Below, one piece after another: positions 27,008 to 35,844 of a stretch of 64,000 nucleotides of DNA. The DNA comes from Trinickia mobilis. Its GTDB lineage: Bacteria > Pseudomonadota > Gammaproteobacteria > Burkholderiales > Burkholderiaceae. Under the pieces are notes generated by a model, which was given only the letters and a program-made list of their open reading frames with translations, made no database searches and was not told the origin of the DNA. Where the stretch lies: assembly GCF_017315705.1 (NCBI RefSeq), contig NZ_JAFLRF010000015.1:71008-135007 (forward strand), in the 5' to 3' direction. Position numbers and translations under genes: made by a program. How positions within the stretch are numbered: the stretch's first letter is position 1; every line of letters begins with the position of its first letter.

Positions 27008-28414
27008 TCACCGCAGCGCGCGGACATCGACGAAATGGCCTGCAATCGCCGCGGCCGCCGCCATCGCTGGGCTTACCAGATGGGTTCGCCCACCCGGCCC
27101 TTGGCGGCCCTCGAAATTGCGGTTAGAAGTCGACGCACAACGCTCGCCCGGCTTGAGCCGATCGTCGTTCATCGCCATACACATCGAGCAGCCCGGCTCT
27201 CTCCACTCGAATCCCGCATCCATGAATACCTTATCGAGCCCTTCGCGTTCTGCTTGAGCTCTCACCAATCCCGACCCTGGAACGACCATCGCTAGCGTTA
27301 CGTTTATCGCGCGATGTTTGCCACGCACGACGGCCGCCGCCGACCGCAGATCCTCGATGCGCGAGTTCGTACATGACCCGATGAAGACCTTGTCGATGGA
27401 GATTTCGGAAATCGGCGTTCCTGGCGTGAGCTCCATGTAGTCGAGCGCCTTGCGAATGCCGTCACGTCGAACCGGATCTGCTTCCATGAGTGGGTCTGGC
27501 ACGCAGCCGTCGATCTCAACCACAATTTCAGGCGATGTGCCCCACGTCACGTGCGGCTTGATCCGCGTCGCATCGATTTCCACAATGGCGTCAAATTGAG
27601 CACCGGCATCTGTGTGAAGCGTGCGCCAATACTCGACGGCGCTCTCCCATTGTTCGCCCCGCGGGGCGAGTGGTCGGCCGCGTACGTATTCGAGCGTGGT
27701 GTCGTCGAATGCAACCATGCCAGCGCGTGCACCCGCCTCGATAGTCATGTTGCAGATTGTCATCCGCCCTTCCATCGACATCGCCCGTATCGTCGAACCG
27801 GCATACTCGATCGCGTGGCCGGTGCCGCCAGCTGTACCGATCTTGCCGATTACCGCGAGAATCAGGTCCTTGGGCATAACCCCGGGAGCAAGCATGCCGT
27901 CAATTTTGACGAGCATGGTCTTCATTTTCCTGGTCAGGAGCGTCTGTGTGACGAGTACGTGCTCAACCTCCGAGGTGCCGATACCATGCGCTAGGCAGGC
28001 AAGCGCACCATGGGTCGACGTGTGAGAGTCGCCACAAACGATCGTCATGCCTGGCAGCGTAATACCTTGCTCCGGTCCGACCACGTGCACGATGCCCTGG
28101 CGAGGATCGCGCATGCCGAAGAACGGAATTCGGTGGGTTTTCGCGTTTTGGTCCAGCGTTGAGACTTGAAGACGTGAGATCGGATCTTCGATATGTCCGT
28201 CCAAGCGATTTGTCGTCGGAACGTTATGGTCTGCGACAGCGAAGTTCGAGCCAGCACGCCAGGGTGTGCGTCCGGCCATCTCCAGCGCCTCAAACGCCTG
28301 AGGACTCGACACTTCGTTGATTAAATGACGATCTACGTAAAGCAGTGTCGTACCGTCTTCCTCAGTGGTGATCGCGTGCGCATCCCACAGCTTGTCGTAG
28401 AGGGTCCTTCGCAT
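27008..28414 (-). CDS. 3-isopropylmalate dehydratase large subunit-like (LeuC family)
   Basis: A 468-residue LeuC-type protein starting [16 protein letters not shown]. It has [21 protein letters not shown] and the 4Fe-4S cysteines in FIGSCTNSR and [11 protein letters not shown], with the C-terminal [14 protein letters not shown]. LeuC normally needs the separate LeuD subunit for leucine synthesis. No leuD lies next to it, and no leuB or leuA is present. It may pair with a distant LeuD or with the swivel domain of the aconitase-type protein at 24354, or act on another 2-alkylmalate. It follows a LysR gene on the same strand. Confidence 0.85.
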   Translation of the reverse strand: MRRTLYDKLWDAHAITTEEDGTTLLYVDRHLINEVSSPQAFEALEMAGRTPWRAGSNFAVADHNVPTTNRLDGHIEDPISRLQVSTLDQNAKTHRIPFFGMRDPRQGIVHVVGPEQGITLPGMTIVCGDSHTSTHGALACLAHGIGTSEVEHVLVTQTLLTRKMKTMLVKIDGMLAPGVMPKDLILAVIGKIGTAGGTGHAIEYAGSTIRAMSMEGRMTICNMTIEAGARAGMVAFDDTTLEYVRGRPLAPRGEQWESAVEYWRTLHTDAGAQFDAIVEIDATRIKPHVTWGTSPEIVVEIDGCVPDPLMEADPVRRDGIRKALDYMELTPGTPISEISIDKVFIGSCTNSRIEDLRSAAAVVRGKHRAINVTLAMVVPGSGLVRAQAEREGLDKVFMDAGFEWREPGCSMCMAMNDDRLKPGERCASTSNRNFEGRQGPGGRTHLVSPAMAAAAAIAGHFVDVRALR

Positions 28415-28491
28415 AGTTCAGCCCTTTGTGTCAATCGGACCATCATAGCGGACGCTCACCATGCCTTTCGTGCCAACTCGTCATGTCAGAA

Positions 28492-28506
28492 TTCTCGATT
28501 CGAGAA
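28492..28506 (-). promoter_or_regulatory. T-N11-A palindrome, likely LysR-type operator (site 2)
   Basis: TTCTCGATTCGAGAA is a perfect palindrome around a single central base and contains the same 14-base core as site 1. It lies 78-92 bases before the LeuC-type start, in the short gap after the LysR gene at 28516-29433, which is the obvious candidate binder. Confidence 0.65.
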
Positions 28507-28515
28507 CGCTGCGGA

Positions 28516-29433
28516 TCACCGCTTGCCCGTGAGAAAATTGGCAAGTGCGGCTGCTGGTGCAACTAGGCTCTCGAAGTTACGGCACACAATCGAGAGTGTG
28601 CGTAGCGCCCACTTCTCCGCGATCGGCACAAGCCTCACTTCCAGTGTATTGACGTACAGTTCCCCAATTTGTTGCGGAACGACGGCTACGCCGAGCTTCA
28701 CGTGCACCATGCGGCACAACGCATCAAGACTACCAACGCGGATCTTCACATCGAGCCTGGAATCGAGCTTCTGCGCCTGCTCGGTGAGCAGCTTCATCAA
28801 TGAGGCGTCGCTGCGCAGGCCGACAAGTTGCTCTGGGACGATCTCGCGCAAGCTCACGGTCGTCACACTACGTAGGCGGTGCCCTGCAGGCACCATAAGT
28901 ACGAGTCGATCACTCCGATATACGCGCAGATCGAGCCCTTCGGTGTCGGCGATGGCATTGCAGATGCCGAAATCGACATCGCCTTCGCGAACGCTGCGTA
29001 ACACGTTGTCGCTAGTTTGCTCGTCGATTTCGATATCAACGTCAGGAAACGCACGTTTAAACGACGCGATGTCTTCCGGTAAAAACTGCACCACAGCGGA
29101 TAGGTTTGCCACCACACGCACGTTGCCCTTTGCGCCACTCGTGTAGCGGGACAGTTCAGCCTCCATGCTCTCGAGGTTTGCTACGACCGCTTGCGCATGA
29201 CGCATCACCGTGTTACCGACCGGTGTCACAGTAATGCCGCGAGACTCCCTGATTAACACGGGTAGCCCAATCAGCGCTTCAATTTCCGCAATGCGCCGGC
29301 TCACAGCCGACGGCGTAATGCACTCACGGTCGGCGGCGCGCGTGATACTCCGTTCCTGACAAACAGCCAGAAACAGGCGCAGCGAGGTCAGGTCGATCTT
29401 TCTTAGCAGTTGGGTCATCAGGCTCCGGTGCAA
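28516..29433 (-). CDS. LysR-family regulator next to the LeuC-type gene
   Basis: A 305-residue LysR protein. The DNA-binding part is DLTSLRLFLAVCQERSITRA, followed by ITPSAVSRRIAEIEALIG. A ligand-binding domain with NVRVVANLSAVVQFLPEDI and DVDFGICN follows. It is clearly a paralogue of the LysR at 32188-33093. The frame has an alternative start seven codons downstream (MTQLLRKID), which is the more usual start for this group. It lies directly upstream of the LeuC-type gene and close to the T-N11-A palindrome. Confidence 0.85.
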   Translation of the reverse strand: MHRSLMTQLLRKIDLTSLRLFLAVCQERSITRAADRECITPSAVSRRIAEIEALIGLPVLIRESRGITVTPVGNTVMRHAQAVVANLESMEAELSRYTSGAKGNVRVVANLSAVVQFLPEDIASFKRAFPDVDIEIDEQTSDNVLRSVREGDVDFGICNAIADTEGLDLRVYRSDRLVLMVPAGHRLRSVTTVSLREIVPEQLVGLRSDASLMKLLTEQAQKLDSRLDVKIRVGSLDALCRMVHVKLGVAVVPQQIGELYVNTLEVRLVPIAEKWALRTLSIVCRNFESLVAPAAALANFLTGKR

Positions 29434-29488
29434 ATGAGATCGGCGAATCGGTTAGAGATGTCGGAACAGAACGAACTGATGCCACGCG

Positions 29489-30250
29489 ATGAGCAAGCTG
29501 AAGAGTCTGGAGGAGTTGTTCGGCGGAAGCCATTTTGATCGGAAGATCATCATGCTGTGTTCGCTGGTACCTGCGCTACAGGCTCAGCCTCCGCGATCTG
29601 GTCGAGATGATGGCCGATCGGGGCTTGTCGCTGGCTCACACAACGATCCTGCGCTGGGTGAGGCGCTATACGCCCGAGTTCGTCAATCGCTGGAACCGCT
29701 TTGCTACACCCGCAGGTCGTTCGTGGCGTGTCGATGAGACCTGCCTGGAGATTCGTGGCAGGTGGGTCTACCTCTATCGCGCGGTGGATCGGGCCGGCCA
29801 GACCGCGGACTTCATGCTCAGGGCGAGGCGCGACGTGGCTGCCGCCAAAGCCTTCTTCAGCAAGGCTTTCAGGCATCAGGGCCAGTCGCCGGAGACCATC
29901 ACGCTCGATGGTTATGCTGCCTCGCACCGCGCGGTGCGCGAGATTGAGGCGGATGGTCTGCTTCCCGAAGACACAAAGGTTCGATCGTCCAAATATCTGA
30001 ACAATGCGATCGAGCAGGATCATCGCCATATCAAATCCAGAACGAATGTGATGCCCGGTTGCAAACGGTTCAGGAGCGCCGCGATACAATTTCAGGCATC
30101 GAGTTGACGCATCGAATTCGCAAGGGGCAGTTCGATCTCCCGAAGCTCGGCCTGAAGGATGTCACTGCGTCTGCCGTATGGAATGCTGTCCTGTCCGATC
30201 GACAAGGTATCCTGTCTATAAACATGTATCTCGACCGGCATACCTATTTT
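29489..30250 (+). pseudogene. IS6-family transposase with two frameshifts
   Basis: The gene reads [19 protein letters not shown] in one frame, then [20 protein letters not shown] through [20 protein letters not shown] in a second. It finally reads [20 protein letters not shown] in the first type of frame again. These are the helix-turn-helix and DDE regions ([28 protein letters not shown]) of IS6/IS26-type transposases. The breaks lie near 29565 and 30088, each apparently one base. The catalytic residues are otherwise preserved, so the inactivation looks recent. Terminal repeats were not identified. Confidence 0.8.
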
Positions 30251-30282
30251 CACCAGATCAGGGCTGCGGCCTGTTTCAAGAT

Positions 30283-31650
30283 TTACGTCTGTGCTCGAAC
30301 GACGGCACGTTCATCGCTTAGATTTGCGTTCCCGTCTGGCGCGGGAAGATCAGAACGAATGTTATCGATCAACGTTATTGCAATTGCAGCAGCAAATGAC
30401 GGAATTCCGATTGCCAGAAAATATTGCTCACGCGAGAGCCCCATATGAACTAACATGCCGATGGCTACTGGCGACAGAATAGCACCCGCGCGCCCAACTC
30501 CGAGCACCCAGCCAACACCGGTGGTTCGGATATGGATTGGGTAGAATTGACCCGCATAAGCGTTGATCAAATTTTGCGTACCAATAGTGCAGGCACCAGC
30601 AATGGCGATCCATACATATACCAGGATCGTTGGGGCCCTCACCCCCAAAAGGATAATCGACACTGCCGCTAATACGAACATTCCCATAAGGACGCACTTG
30701 ATACCAAGCCGGTCCGCGAGAACACCTCCGATCAAAACCCCACATACGCCCCCAAGATTCATAACCACCATAAATGTCAGGGCTGAGGCGTTACTATAAC
30801 CTGCACCGGCCATGAGTTTTATGAGCCATGAGCTCAGACCGTACACGGTAAACAGGCAGATGAAGCACGCCATCCAAAACATCAAGGTACTCAAACCTCG
30901 TTCCTGCTGAAACAGTTGACGAACAGGTGCCTCACTAGCAGCTTCTAAGTGGTTTTCGACAAACCGGTCGTCGGAATTGGGTCTATATTGACCGTCGACA
31001 CGACTAGCAATCTTCTTCAATTCGTCTATTCGTCCGCCTCGAATCAGAAACGGGATAGACTCGGGTGTCGATTTCCAGATCATCGGGATTAGCAGAACCG
31101 GCGCGGCGGCCGCAATAAAGACGGACTGCCATCCATAGCTCTCAATCAAACCCTTGCCCAGGCCGGCTGCCAGCAAGCCGCCGAGTGAAAATCCGCTGAA
31201 AACCGATGTCACCAATGCATTCCGTATACGCACAGGTGAGTATTCCGTCATGAGCGATACGACATTTGGCATTGCCCCGCCGAGTCCCAGCCCAGCTATG
31301 AACCGTGCGGCGGAAAAGGATACAGGTTCCTTGCAGAATCCTGCCGCTGCGGTGAACACGCTACATAGGAGAATGCAAAGTACGATGATTTTTTGCCTCC
31401 CTATTTTATCCGCGACAGTCCCAAACACGATATTTCCGACCATCATTCCAACTAGAGCTGAGCTGATGAGGACGCCGGCATAGGTAGCATTTATCGCCAT
31501 TTCCTTCATAATCCAAGGTAACGCGACACCGCTAACGGTCAGATCGTAACCATCGAAGGCTATGATCAACGCACACACCAATAATATGCGATAGTGAAAT
31601 GTGCTTAGCTTGGCCTCATTGACCATCGTTTTGATGTTGATCTGACGCAT
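30283..31650 (-). CDS. MFS transporter, aromatic acid:H+ symporter (AAHS) type
   Basis: A 455-residue, 12-helix MFS protein. The signature FDGYDLTVSGVALPWIM in helix 1 is typical of AAHS members (PcaK, BenK, GalT, MhpT). The loop 2-3 motif GTVADKIGRQK and the repeat GGVLADRLGIK between helices 8 and 9 are clear. It should import an aromatic or similar carboxylate in symport with protons. The ATG at 31650 follows GGTGGAGACA. A GTG three codons earlier is possible. It is flanked by the IS6 relic and the prpF remnant. Confidence 0.85.
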   Translation of the reverse strand: MRQINIKTMVNEAKLSTFHYRILLVCALIIAFDGYDLTVSGVALPWIMKEMAINATYAGVLISSALVGMMVGNIVFGTVADKIGRQKIIVLCILLCSVFTAAAGFCKEPVSFSAARFIAGLGLGGAMPNVVSLMTEYSPVRIRNALVTSVFSGFSLGGLLAAGLGKGLIESYGWQSVFIAAAAPVLLIPMIWKSTPESIPFLIRGGRIDELKKIASRVDGQYRPNSDDRFVENHLEAASEAPVRQLFQQERGLSTLMFWMACFICLFTVYGLSSWLIKLMAGAGYSNASALTFMVVMNLGGVCGVLIGGVLADRLGIKCVLMGMFVLAAVSIILLGVRAPTILVYVWIAIAGACTIGTQNLINAYAGQFYPIHIRTTGVGWVLGVGRAGAILSPVAIGMLVHMGLSREQYFLAIGIPSFAAAIAITLIDNIRSDLPAPDGNANLSDERAVVRAQT

Positions 31651-31853
31651 TGTCTCCACCGTTTTGGATATAGAACTTCGGCGCTTTACATTTTTTTTAT
31701 TAGACTTCGATTGCTGAGCAGGCCACCCAGTCGAAACGTCACCCGACAGGCGCTTTCAAGCACGGGGCGCAGAATATAGAGTGATGCGTGGAACCTCGAG
31801 CACCGGCGGTTGCGCTATGGGGGGAAGCTGCTAATTTTTCAACGGTTCACCAC

Positions 31854-32111
31854 TCAGTCACATTTCACATCAGTCGCGGGAATGTATGCCGTTCCGTCCA
31901 TTATTTTGCGCGCGGTACGAGCAAAACCAAGCTTGTCGAACTTGACAACTTCTGGGTCGGGTGTGCCCATTGCGCGCTTTAAGATTGAATCGCGCATCGC
32001 GCCCGCGGGCGGCAAGTCGTGTTCGAGAAAGTACAGCCTTTTGCTTGATCCCCCAAGCAAAATAGAAACCCGGATCTCTACTTGTTCTTCAGCAAAATCT
32101 AGAGTGTTCAC
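31854..32111 (-). pseudogene. Internally deleted prpF-type gene (85 codons left, in frame)
   Basis: The first 52 codons match the start of the PrpF protein at 11580-12767 (IRVSILLGGSSKRLYFLEHD, ILKRAMGTPD). The last 33 match its end (FDKLGFARTARKIMDGTAY). About 300 codons between are missing and the join keeps the frame. The GGAGG ribosome binding site and GTG start are intact, so an 85-residue peptide could still be made, but it lacks both active-site regions. One conserved glycine of RGGSSKG is also changed (LGGSSKR). Confidence 0.85.
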
Positions 32112-32206
32112 GTCGGCTCCTCCGTTATAGTGGCGATTCGCTCTTGGAAGCCTGACTTTCTCACCCTCTCCCTAACGAATCAATTGCTCATTCAGCAAGC
32201 CCCCTT
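32112..32206 (-). repeat. Long direct repeat, copy B (LysR 3' end and prpF leader)
   Basis: Nearly identical to 12768-12866. In this copy the LysR reading frame that ends in it is intact, and the prpF behind it is deleted. Confidence 0.8.
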
Positions 32207-33093
32207 TCACGTAGGAGAGAAACAAAGATTGCTGCGGAAGTAGTGAGTTCGTCGGTTGGCCTGCAATACATTTGAAGCTTCCTGTTTGCCCAGCCGTCCA
32301 ACAGTGGGAGATACACGAAGTCCAGAATTTTTTCGAGTTGGACCGCCACACCTAACGGCATGACCCCCACGCCAACCCCGGCACTGACCATTCTCGCCAT
32401 TGGATCAAAGCTGCTGACAGTCACGGCCGCCGCGAGGCTCTTACCCGCTTCTCTCGCCACTTTTCGGATCTCGGTTTCTATCGATCCGCCGTACTGCAAT
32501 GTCACGAACTCGAATTCAAGCGCCTGCAGGCAGGTAACACCGTCCAACTGTGAAAGCGCATGGTCTTTCGGAACCGCCAAGACAAGCTGGTCCTCCCAGC
32601 ATGAAAAAGCAGTCAACCCTTCCGCGGGTGTTGACGACGATGCAATTCCAATGTCGACATATCCGTCTTGAACCGCCTTGACGGCCTCAGCGCTCGTTGT
32701 TTCCTTGATGTTGATCTGCACGAGTGGATATTTCGCCTTGAACGACGCCACGCGATCCGGAACGAATTGCATGAGCGACGAGATATTTGCTGCTATCCGA
32801 ACGAGACCACGCAGCCCATCCCCGTAAGCGCTTATTTCCGTCTCCATCTCTTGCAATTCTCGCAGCACATTCCTGCCTCGCCGGAGCACCGCTTCGCCAG
32901 CTGGCGTCGCGATAACCCCGTTGGGTGTGCGATAGAGCAATTTCGCACCTAGTAGATCTTCCAATTCGCTAATGCGGCGGCTCGCGGCGGACAAGGCAAT
33001 GTGTTCTCTGTCCGCAGCTCGACTTATGCTGGCCTCTTCAACGACTGTGACAAACAGCCGAATCGTGACGGGATCTATACGCACAGGTTTCAC
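32188..33093 (-). CDS. LysR-family regulator linked to the prpF locus
   Basis: A 301-residue LysR protein starting at GTG (MKPVRIDPVTIRLFVTVVEE) and ending LRERGLAE. The helix-turn-helix is at about 18-45 (RAADREHIALSAASRRISELE), and the sensor domain carries LVRIAANISSLMQFVPDRVA. It is a paralogue of the LysR at 28516-29433 and stands where a regulator of prpF would be. Its start follows directly on the TGA of a truncated thiolase, so its original upstream region has been deleted and its present promoter must lie inside or before the thiolase remnant. Confidence 0.85.
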   Translation of the reverse strand: MKPVRIDPVTIRLFVTVVEEASISRAADREHIALSAASRRISELEDLLGAKLLYRTPNGVIATPAGEAVLRRGRNVLRELQEMETEISAYGDGLRGLVRIAANISSLMQFVPDRVASFKAKYPLVQINIKETTSAEAVKAVQDGYVDIGIASSSTPAEGLTAFSCWEDQLVLAVPKDHALSQLDGVTCLQALEFEFVTLQYGGSIETEIRKVAREAGKSLAAAVTVSSFDPMARMVSAGVGVGVMPLGVAVQLEKILDFVYLPLLDGWANRKLQMYCRPTDELTTSAAIFVSLLRERGLAE

Positions 33094-33552
33094 TCAGCAA
33101 TGAGGGCGCAAAAATTCGATCGGGACGTCGGAAATGTGGGACTGTAGCGAAAACATGCCCGTCGCCTTGCCCATCACGAAATGCGCACGGCTCATGCTCT
33201 CGCCCCCGCTTGCGATCATCAGACCCGCCTCCCCCGACTTGATCGCCCGCACCGCGACGGCCACAGCATCCATGCCCGAGCCGCACTGACGATTGACCGT
33301 TAAGCCCGGCACTTCCTTAGGTAGTCCCGCAAGCAGCAGCGACATGCGCGCGACGTTGCAGCTATCTTCGATCACCTGGTTAGCGCAGCCGAAAATCACC
33401 TCATCGATTGCGCTCCAGTCGACGTCCTTGTTGCGCTCAATCAGAGCCTTGGGCGGGACTGCGGCTAGATCCCCGGCACGCACCGACGAGAGCAAACCAG
33501 CATTACGGTCAATCGGGGTGCGAATTGCCTCGCACAGGAAAGCCTCGCTCAT
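33094..33552 (-). pseudogene. Truncated thiolase (PcaF/acetyl-CoA acetyltransferase type), N-terminal third
   Basis: Of about 400 expected residues, 152 remain. SEAFLCEAIRTPI, VDWSAIDEVIFGCANQ and the nucleophile region NRQCGSGMDAV are typical of beta-ketoadipyl-CoA or 3-oxoacyl-CoA thiolase. Identity stops after MGKATGMF, and the last about 15 residues are unrelated. The C-terminal catalytic His and Cys are gone, so it cannot be active. A good AGGAAG ribosome binding site precedes the start. It is the last gene of the etf/dehydrogenase operon. Confidence 0.85.
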
Positions 33553-33654
33553 ACACTTCCTGAAATCTCAGAAACTCTCCGGCTCCCTCGCTCGGGCGAC
33601 AGGCCATCAAAGAATCTGAACTTCCTTTGTGTCGATACCGTCGGTGCGGCCACT

Positions 33655-34587
33655 TCAGATAGATGCTACCAGTTCCGGGACTGCTGTAAACAGGTCGCTC
33701 ACGAGGCCGTAGTCCGCGACACTGAAAATTGGCGCCTCGTCATCGTTATTGATCGCGACGATAACCTTCGAGTCCTTCATCCCCGCGAGGTGCTGTATAG
33801 CACCCGAAATGCCAACCGCGATGTACAACCGCGGCGCAACAATCTTGCCTGTTTGACCGACCTGATAGTCGTTCGGTGCATAGCCCGCATCGACGGCAGC
33901 GCGCGAGGCGCCCATCGCCGCACCGAGCTTGTCAGCCAGAGGTCCCAGCACCGTCGCGTAGTTCTCACCGCTGCCCAGACCCCGTCCGCCCGACACAATG
34001 ACGTTAGCCGACGTCAGTTCCGGACGATCCAACTTCGTCATCTCACGGCTCACGAACCGCGAAACGCCTGCGTCGGGTGCGGCATCGAACGTCTCGACCG
34101 ATGCAGTGCCGCCCACCGCGGCAACCGCGCAAAAGCCGGTTGCGCGAACTGTGATGACCTTGATCGGATCAGTCGATTGAACGGTCGCGATCGCGTTTCC
34201 CGCGTAGATCGGACGCTCAAAAACGTCGGGGGAATGGACAGCTGTGATTTCGCTGAGCTGCGCGACATCAAGCTTTGCCGCGATGCGCGGCGCAACGCTC
34301 TTACCGTAAGCGGTTGCGGACGCGAAAATATGCGAATAGTCCTTCGCGATGTTCAGCACTGTTGCCTCGACGTTTTCCGCGAGGCCTTCAGCCAGATGCG
34401 GTGCATCGGCAAACAACACCTTCGACACTCCCGCAACCTTAGCCGCCGAGTCAGCCACCGATTTCGCATTGTGCCCCGCGACCAACACATGAATCTCACC
34501 ACCGATCTTCTGTGCTGCAGCGACAGTGTTCAGCGTCACCGCCTTCAGTGACGCATTGTCATGTTCAGCAATTACCAAAATCCTCAT
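33655..34587 (-). CDS. etfA: Electron transfer flavoprotein alpha subunit
   Basis: A 310-residue EtfA (FixB family). The N-terminal domain begins [20 protein letters not shown]. The C-terminal FAD-binding domain has the signature [12 protein letters not shown], then [31 protein letters not shown]-type residues and [18 protein letters not shown]. With EtfB it accepts electrons from acyl-CoA dehydrogenases and passes them to ETF-ubiquinone oxidoreductase. It lies 34 bases after etfB. This pair is probably dedicated to the acyl-CoA dehydrogenase at 37989. Confidence 0.93.
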   Translation of the reverse strand: MRILVIAEHDNASLKAVTLNTVAAAQKIGGEIHVLVAGHNAKSVADSAAKVAGVSKVLFADAPHLAEGLAENVEATVLNIAKDYSHIFASATAYGKSVAPRIAAKLDVAQLSEITAVHSPDVFERPIYAGNAIATVQSTDPIKVITVRATGFCAVAAVGGTASVETFDAAPDAGVSRFVSREMTKLDRPELTSANVIVSGGRGLGSGENYATVLGPLADKLGAAMGASRAAVDAGYAPNDYQVGQTGKIVAPRLYIAVGISGAIQHLAGMKDSKVIVAINNDDEAPIFSVADYGLVSDLFTAVPELVASI

Positions 34588-34621
34588 TTCATTCGCCTCT
34601 GCTATTCGTAAATCCGCGCGA

Positions 34622-35368
34622 TCAAAGCACCTTGTCGGTCTTGAGCTTTTCGATGAGCGTGTTCACGTCGGCCACCTTGACGCCTGCGCGACGCTTCGGC
34701 GGCTCACTGACTTTTAGCGTCTTTAGACGCGGCGTGACATCGACGCCCAGGTCCTCTGGCTTCACAGTTTCGAGCGGCTTCTTCTTCGCCTTCATGATGT
34801 TGGGCAACGTCACGTAGCGCGGCTCATTCAATCGCAGATCGGTCGTCACGACCGCGGGCAGCTTCAGCGACAGTATTTCCGTGCCGCCATCCACTTCGCG
34901 CGACACCATTGCTTTACCGCTGGCAATCTCCACCTTCGATGCGAACGTCGCTTGTGGCAGCCCCGCCAGCGCAGCAAGCATCTGGCCCGTCTGGTTGAAG
35001 TCGTCGTCGATCGCCTGCTTGCCGAGTACGATGAGTTCAGGCTTTTCCTTGTCGGCCAGCGCCTTCAACAGCTTGGCGACAGCCAGAGGTTGCAGGTCTT
35101 CGTTTGACTCGATCAGGATCGCGCGGTCCGCGCCAATCGCTAGAGCAGTGCGCAGGGTCTCCTGACATTGCGCCCCACCCGCTGAAACCGCGATCACTTC
35201 AGTCGCTACGCCTGCTTCCTTCAGGCGCACTGCTTCTTCAACAGCAATTTCGTCGAACGGATTCATCGACATCTTCACATTCGCGATGTCTACACTCGTA
35301 TTGTTCGCCTTTACAGACACTTTCACATTTGCATCGACGACGCGCTTTACTGCAACGAGAATCTTCAC
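34622..35368 (-). CDS. etfB: Electron transfer flavoprotein beta subunit
   Basis: A 248-residue EtfB (FixA family). [38 protein letters not shown] and the AMP-binding region with [23 protein letters not shown] are diagnostic. The end carries the usual recognition loop ([20 protein letters not shown]). It forms a heterodimer with EtfA. The upstream neighbour on the same strand is the fadB-like remnant. Confidence 0.93.
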   Translation of the reverse strand: MKILVAVKRVVDANVKVSVKANNTSVDIANVKMSMNPFDEIAVEEAVRLKEAGVATEVIAVSAGGAQCQETLRTALAIGADRAILIESNEDLQPLAVAKLLKALADKEKPELIVLGKQAIDDDFNQTGQMLAALAGLPQATFASKVEIASGKAMVSREVDGGTEILSLKLPAVVTTDLRLNEPRYVTLPNIMKAKKKPLETVKPEDLGVDVTPRLKTLKVSEPPKRRAGVKVADVNTLIEKLKTDKVL

Positions 35369-35422
35369 TACTTTTCCTCCGCCTACAAAATGGATGCGAC
35401 CAGATATTCTCGCCGTCCCAAT

Positions 35423-35843
35423 TTATTGTTTTGGGAAGACATAGGTCATGTCACCGCAGATAAAGTCAATTCCTGATGCAAATCTCAGACGCTTCATCAT
35501 CTGGTGGATCTTTTCCGGGCCATTATGTTGTGCCCAGAATAGCGGGCCGCCGAGATGGCGCGGGAATCCGTAGCCATGGACAAGTACGATGTCAATGTCA
35601 CTCGTCCGGGATGCCACGCCCTTTTCCATCACCCTCACAGCTTCATTGACGATCGAGGCCAGAGCACGTTCAACAATTTCTTTGCTGTCCAGCGCACGAG
35701 CAAATTAATAGTCCTCGTCGGACCTCCACTGAACTGGCATTGACAGGCGGATTGTCGATAACGAGGAATCCAACCAGGCCCTGTTTCTCGCGACGAACTG
35801 CCTCGGGCTTCGTCTCAGGATTCGAGCGCGTGTGCATGCCCAT
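35423..35843 (-). pseudogene. fadB-like multifunctional beta-oxidation gene with large internal deletion
   Basis: The first about 45 codons match the start of the enoyl-CoA hydratase half of a FadB-type enzyme (VGFLVIDNPPVNASSVEVRR). The remainder matches its C-terminal end (DIDIVLVHGYGFPRHLGGPL). More than 550 codons between them are missing, and the join near 35706 shifts the frame and meets TAA. The gene starts one base after the stop of the ADP-forming ligase gene. The hydratase and dehydrogenase functions must now come from elsewhere. Confidence 0.8.
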
Positions 35844-35844
35844 G

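Noticed and set aside
33790-34551. 253-codon plus-strand frame
   Set aside because: It is antisense to etfA, which is full length and has all its motifs.
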